Shown piece after piece: positions 59,754 to 64,000 of a DNA stretch of 64,000 nt. The stretch covers positions 1,121,001 through 1,185,000 of the forward strand of contig JALIRH010000040.1 of NCBI GenBank assembly GCA_023055505.1, written 5' to 3'. The notes below the pieces were generated by a model. It was given only the letters and a program-made list of their open reading frames with translations. It made no database searches and was not told where the DNA came from. The stretch comes from Callipepla californica brunnescens (taxonomy: Eukaryota > Chordata > Aves > Galliformes > Odontophoridae). Positions within the stretch are counted from its first letter, which is position 1, and each line of letters starts with the position of its first letter. The position numbers were made by a program, and so were the translations under genes.

Positions 59754-61016
59754 GACCTAAAGGTCCACTGCCTGTCTCCCCATGTAAATGCAAATTGGTC
59801 CTGCAATTCTTCATCAGTTGGAATACTGAAGAATGCATTTTCCGAGTCTAGGACTTGGCTATTTCTCTTCTGAGTGTGTCCATTACAGAGGTAATATTGG
59901 GTACTGCTGCGTGAATAGGTGGCGTGACCCTATTTAACTCTCTATAGTCAATGGCTATTCTCCATGTGCCATCTGACTTCCTCACTGGCCATATGGGGGA
60001 ATTATACAGGCTATGTGGAGGTTTTATGATCCCAAGCTACTGTAATTTCTGCACAATCCTGGATATTTCATCTTGCCTCCCCCCCTCCCTGAGTCTAGCT
60101 TTATGCTAGTAATCTGGCATGGTTCCATCAGGCAAACAGGCTCATGCTTTGCATGATGTCTCAATATTGCCTGCACCTCCCAGAACTCTCCTATGGTCAT
60201 CTGGAGAGCCAGACCTCATAAAATGTCAATGCCCAAGATGTATTCTGGGACCGGGGCAATAGACAACTTATACTCCGAGGGTAGGAGGTGCCCAAACCCC
60301 AGTTTTAACCATGTCTAGGTGACAGGAATGGTCTGTTCCCCAAAGCCACTGATCATCACTCTGTCCTCTTTAAACTTAATAGGATCCCCATAAATAATCT
60401 ATGCTTCTGCACCTGCCATAGCTTGTATATTTTTCTGGTACCAAATAATTGTCAGTTCAACACAAGACCTCCGGTCCCATATAAAGGCCCCAGTTACACA
60501 GGGACTAACATCCCCTGTCACACCATGAACAGTGCAATTGCCATATCTATTCCGTCAAGTGGCTTGGGCATAGAGATCTGAGTCAACTGAGGAGGCTTTT
60601 TCCTTTTACTGGGAGCCAGGAAATTTTCCAGGTTCCACGTTATTGGTATTCTTTCAGTAGTTTTCACCCCTATCTTTTTGGGCTGATTCTAAAAGTTTTG
60701 ATTGTCCTCCAACTGCTTCCACAGCTGGAGGAGGACATGATTGGGCTGGTGATCAATTTTAGAAAATTGAATTCCAGCCCAAATTAAATTGTTGAACATT
60801 TGTTTTTGGGATACCCATATGAGTCCCAATTAAGGAGTCCATGGGGTGCTCCTCCTGGTTTTAGTTACAGGGAGTACCTTGTCCCCTTCCGATGTTTGAA
60901 TACTGTAGCTGGCCTGAAGGTGTTCTGTTTCCCCCAAATTGGCCACCAGCTGAGCAGTCTGCTGGACAACAGCCTCCAAGGCCACCACAGGGTTCAATAT
61001 GGATACTAACATATAC

Positions 61017-61425
61017 TTTGTTGCATTAAAAAAAGCATGGTCAAGGGAGATGATCCTCTCCATCTACTCTGCCCTAGTGAGGCCTCACCTGGAGTACTGT
61101 GTCCAGTTCTGGGCTCCCTGGTACAAAAAGACAGGGTCTGAAAAAAGTCCAGCAGAGGGCTACAAAGATGATAAAGGGTGTGGAACACCTCTTTTAAGAG
61201 GAATGGCTGAGAGACCTAGGTCTGTTGAGCCTTGAAATAAGAAGACTCAGAGGGGATCTGGCCCAAGTCTATAAATATCTAAGGAGAGGGAGGCAAAGGG
61301 ATGAGGCTGGGCTCTTCTCAGCAGTGTGTGGCAAGGACAAGGGGAAACTGCCACAAACTGATGCATAGGAGGTTCTGCACAAATGTGCGTGGGAGCTTCT
61401 TCACAATGCAGGTGACAGTGGGAGG
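61017..61425 (+). mobile_element. CR1 internal fragment inside ERV S4
   Basis: It matches the CR1 at 14367-14951 (for example CAGAGGGCTACAAAGATGAT and GTCTATAAATATCTAAGGAG) but stops before the CR1 3' UTR. ERV gag resumes at both sides, as shown by comparison with S2 gag at 41920-42180. It has neither a CR1 5' nor 3' end. Confidence 0.85.
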
Positions 61426-62599
61426 GTTCCTGCTGTAGAATTAGGTCCCTCATTCCAGCCAAAAATTTTTACTGAATTGGGGCTTTCAAAGGAATCCTTG
61501 TATATTGCCTCTTTCATCCCCTGTTCACAAATACACATTTGGAGGTCCTCCATGGAGGACCACAAACCTACGTGTACCGGGATGTCAGCCTTATTAGGCC
61601 AAGTGATATGGCACACCACTATCCATTAGTGAATGGTTTTCTTCATTATGTTGCACAGTGGTGTATAATCTTTTGTCTAAGGACAGGGTGCAAGGTAATG
61701 GATGCGAGTTTGGAGTTCTCTGGTCTATTGACAACAACATTCTCCGCCCCCACATTCCAAAACCAAAGTAACCAAGAGGGTACCCTTTCTCTTGATTTTT
61801 GACAAAATCGTTGGAATAAGTCCATTAATTCAGAAGCCATATAGGGGTAGGATGTAATATGATGATGAGTTTGGGAAGGGGGCTATTGATCAGGGGGCAC
61901 CCCTACTGGTGTATACTGAATCTTTCTAGTTTTTTATCTGACTATGGGTTGGATCTCAAAAGCATCTGCCTCAAATTGGGCTCCAAGATCAGATCTTGAA
62001 ATTTTCTCCTTTGGAATGCCCACATTCACTGATTTGTATACCTGGGTATTCTCCTGCGCAATATTCCAAATTTATTTTACAGGGATAACTAAGCTTGATT
62101 TTTTTCCTGTTAATACACTAAGCCATTGCTCTAGTTTCTCAGTGTGATCACATAATAACTGGTTTTCACTCTCAAGGGAGTTATTTGAGAGTTGTGCTTG
62201 ATTTAATGCATTTACTAGTGGCCACACCACAGTGGAAGCAGCCAGCTGTCACTCCTTTGTGACTGGAATATTTTTATCTAACCCACTAACCCATAGAAAT
62301 ATTCTGCCACATGGGATGGAAATTGAAGTACATTCCCACTATCCCACAAGGGACCCCATTTTTCAACTATAGTTGCAAGTTCATAATGGGTGATCCCAGA
62401 AATCCTGGGATATGCTCTGGCAGGGTTTTATCCAAAGGCGTTCTCCCCCTTGACCCACTTTAAGATCTTCCGAAGAAACACAGTTTCTTCCTTGAAGTTT
62501 TGGCCTGCCTTGCCCAATGTCTTTACATTTTACACTACAAACAAGGAGATGTTACAAAAAGGAAGGATAAAAATAAAAAAGGAGGATGCGTATCCATCC

Positions 62600-62830
62600 C
62601 CAAGAACCTAAGCTTGTAGAGAAAAAACTCCAAGAGAAGTGATCTCCAACAAGAGATTTCTCCTCAGTGGCAGTCAGCCCTTAAATGAGCCAGGCTCCAT
62701 CCCTTCTGGTTGCACAGGTGAATTGCCTTCACCTGTACACCCAGGGCTGACTGGGTCTTTTCTTCAGGTGGTTAATCAGTGGTTCAGCTGGTGTCTCAGA
62801 GTCCCCTTGCAAGGGGTATCAGCCAAGTTA
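62600..62830 (-). repeat. Partial 5' LTR of ERV S4
   Basis: Shares with the solo LTRs the blocks GAACCACTGATT, CAGGTGAAGGCAAT, GGGATGGAGCCTGGCTC and CATTTAAGGGCTGA. A 14-bp palindrome CCCCTTGCAAGGGG lies at about 62803-62816. The R/U5 end is diverged. Confidence 0.8.
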
Positions 62831-64000
62831 TAATGGTTTATCAAACTAGGCTCTTGTTTGTATAACCTCTCAGTTCCTTGCACTAAGTCAACATCTAGCC
62901 ATCTGGGATGGGGTGAGGGAATAAGTTTTTGTTTAGACAAAATAAAATCATGTAAAAATCAGTTAAATTTATGTTTCTCTTTTAACAGAAGTGTTTAAAA
63001 GGAAAACATACCTTTTGGAGTGGAGCATTTGCTTTTGTTCTTTATAAGTTTGAGTTCATGTTTATTAAATGGCTTGTAGTTATTCAGTCACAGAGGTTTC
63101 CCTTGCTAACATAAAAATAGATGTGACTGAAAAGTTTGTAGCAGGAAAATAAAACTGCCTTTCACCTACTTGGGTGTATTCAGAAAGGAATACAATTCAG
63201 ACATAACTTTCTCAAGAAGACACATGGAGACCAAGAGAATAAATAATGCCACAAACCATAAGTCCACCCAAGGCCAAGTTGCCAAGTGCTGGTGCTTCCT
63301 GACAAGGGAAACTCAAAATACTTGAATAAGAAAGAGAGAACTACTTGGGTAGCAAAGGTGGATTTTGAATAGCAAATATAATTTCATTTTCTGACCTGCC
63401 TCCTCATATATATAAATTAGACATCATTTAATTAAGACCCTTTGACTTTGCTAAACACAGCACACATGCCTTTAAAATGGTAGGATCCTCTTGTCAGTGT
63501 AATTGTTTGTGAAAAGAATGGTGCTGTGTTTTGTGCTGCGCTGTGCTTGATCCCAGTCAAATGCCATAGGGAGTGGGATATCGGTTGGCTTGGAATGACT
63601 GAGTCAGGTCCTGCTTATGCCTTGTGCTATGGGGTGACATATCTGAGAGAAACTTCCTTGGTTTTCTCCTCACTGCTCCATAAGGGAGCATAAAACAAAG
63701 CCCAGCTATTTCACATGTGATTATGCTGATGAGTACAGAGGCAGGAGGAGAAAGTGGGAACAGATGCCAGGATAGAGAACTGACTTCAGCCCTCCAGTGT
63801 CACCATGGCTTTCTGAGAGTCAGGGGTTACTGTGGAGTCCACTGCAGCACAACTGACAGAACTCTTCCACTGAAAAAGCATCTATAGTTGTCTGCAAATA
63901 GCATCTTTACATGCCTGTTGATGTCATCCAGTTACACAACAAAAGTTTTCCCTAGAAATCACTCTGCCATTAGTCATGAGTAATTTTGAACAATAAATCC
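62831..64000. other. Intergenic, nothing recognised
   Basis: AT-rich sequence to the end of the window. No feature recognised. Confidence 0.45.

Larger units (their letters stand above)
59055..62830 (-). mobile_element. ERV S4: decayed family S provirus
   Basis: Minus-strand remnant with a partial 5' LTR at 62600-62830, leader and gag-like pieces (62590 down to about 60800), a CR1 fragment inside gag (61017-61425), protease/RT start (about 59760-60500) and RT to RNase H start (59055-59753). It matches ERV S2 in gag and pol. No 3' LTR or integrase was recognised below 59055. Confidence 0.85.

Overview
The window looks like bird nuclear DNA. It carries one host gene, a clear SFRP2 orthologue on the minus strand (three coding exons, 292 residues when spliced), in intergenic sequence packed with CR1 LINEs and endogenous retroviruses (ERVs). 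CR1 copies with 5' truncation and a short tandem 8-bp 3' tail are typical of birds. I cannot name the species from sequence alone.

Layout. 1-780: SFRP2 3' UTR/downstream. 781-3686: SFRP2. 3687-4150: its GC-rich promoter. 4151-22762: mostly unrecognised intergenic DNA with a solo LTR and several old CR1 fragments. 22763-37120: a nested block of elements. An old ERV (called L1 here) was hit by two CR1s (23239-24875 and 29753-37081), and the second CR1 was then hit by a very young ERV (L2, 31038-36347). 37291-39350: another CR1. 39720-43432: a decayed ERV of a second family (S2). 45072-45420: a solo LTR of that second family. 47746-50374: a short ERV of the first family without pol (L3), with a whole tRNA-Lys sequence at its primer-binding site. 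51291-51576 and 51900-54455: CR1 copies. 59055-62830: a second decayed ERV of the second family (S4) holding a CR1 fragment. The rest is unrecognised intergenic DNA.

Two ERV families dominate. Family L (L1, L2, L3) has 575-bp LTRs starting TGTCA and ending TGACA, a PBS matching tRNA-Lys(CTT), no visible env, a spuma/ERV-L-like pol, and an odd protein in the gag position: membrane-spanning segments followed by a coiled coil encoded by an in-phase 21-bp tandem repeat whose copy number differs between copies. Family S has LTRs of about 325-350 bp seen as two solo LTRs with perfect 5-bp target duplications and as two decayed internal regions.

The most notable items are the youth of L2 (one difference between its LTRs by eye), its Gag-like and Pol regions sharing one frame split only by an amber codon, the expandable heptad-repeat Gag-like protein, and the full tRNA-Lys captured in L3 with a reduced remnant in L2. 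All comparisons were made by eye. No database search was possible.
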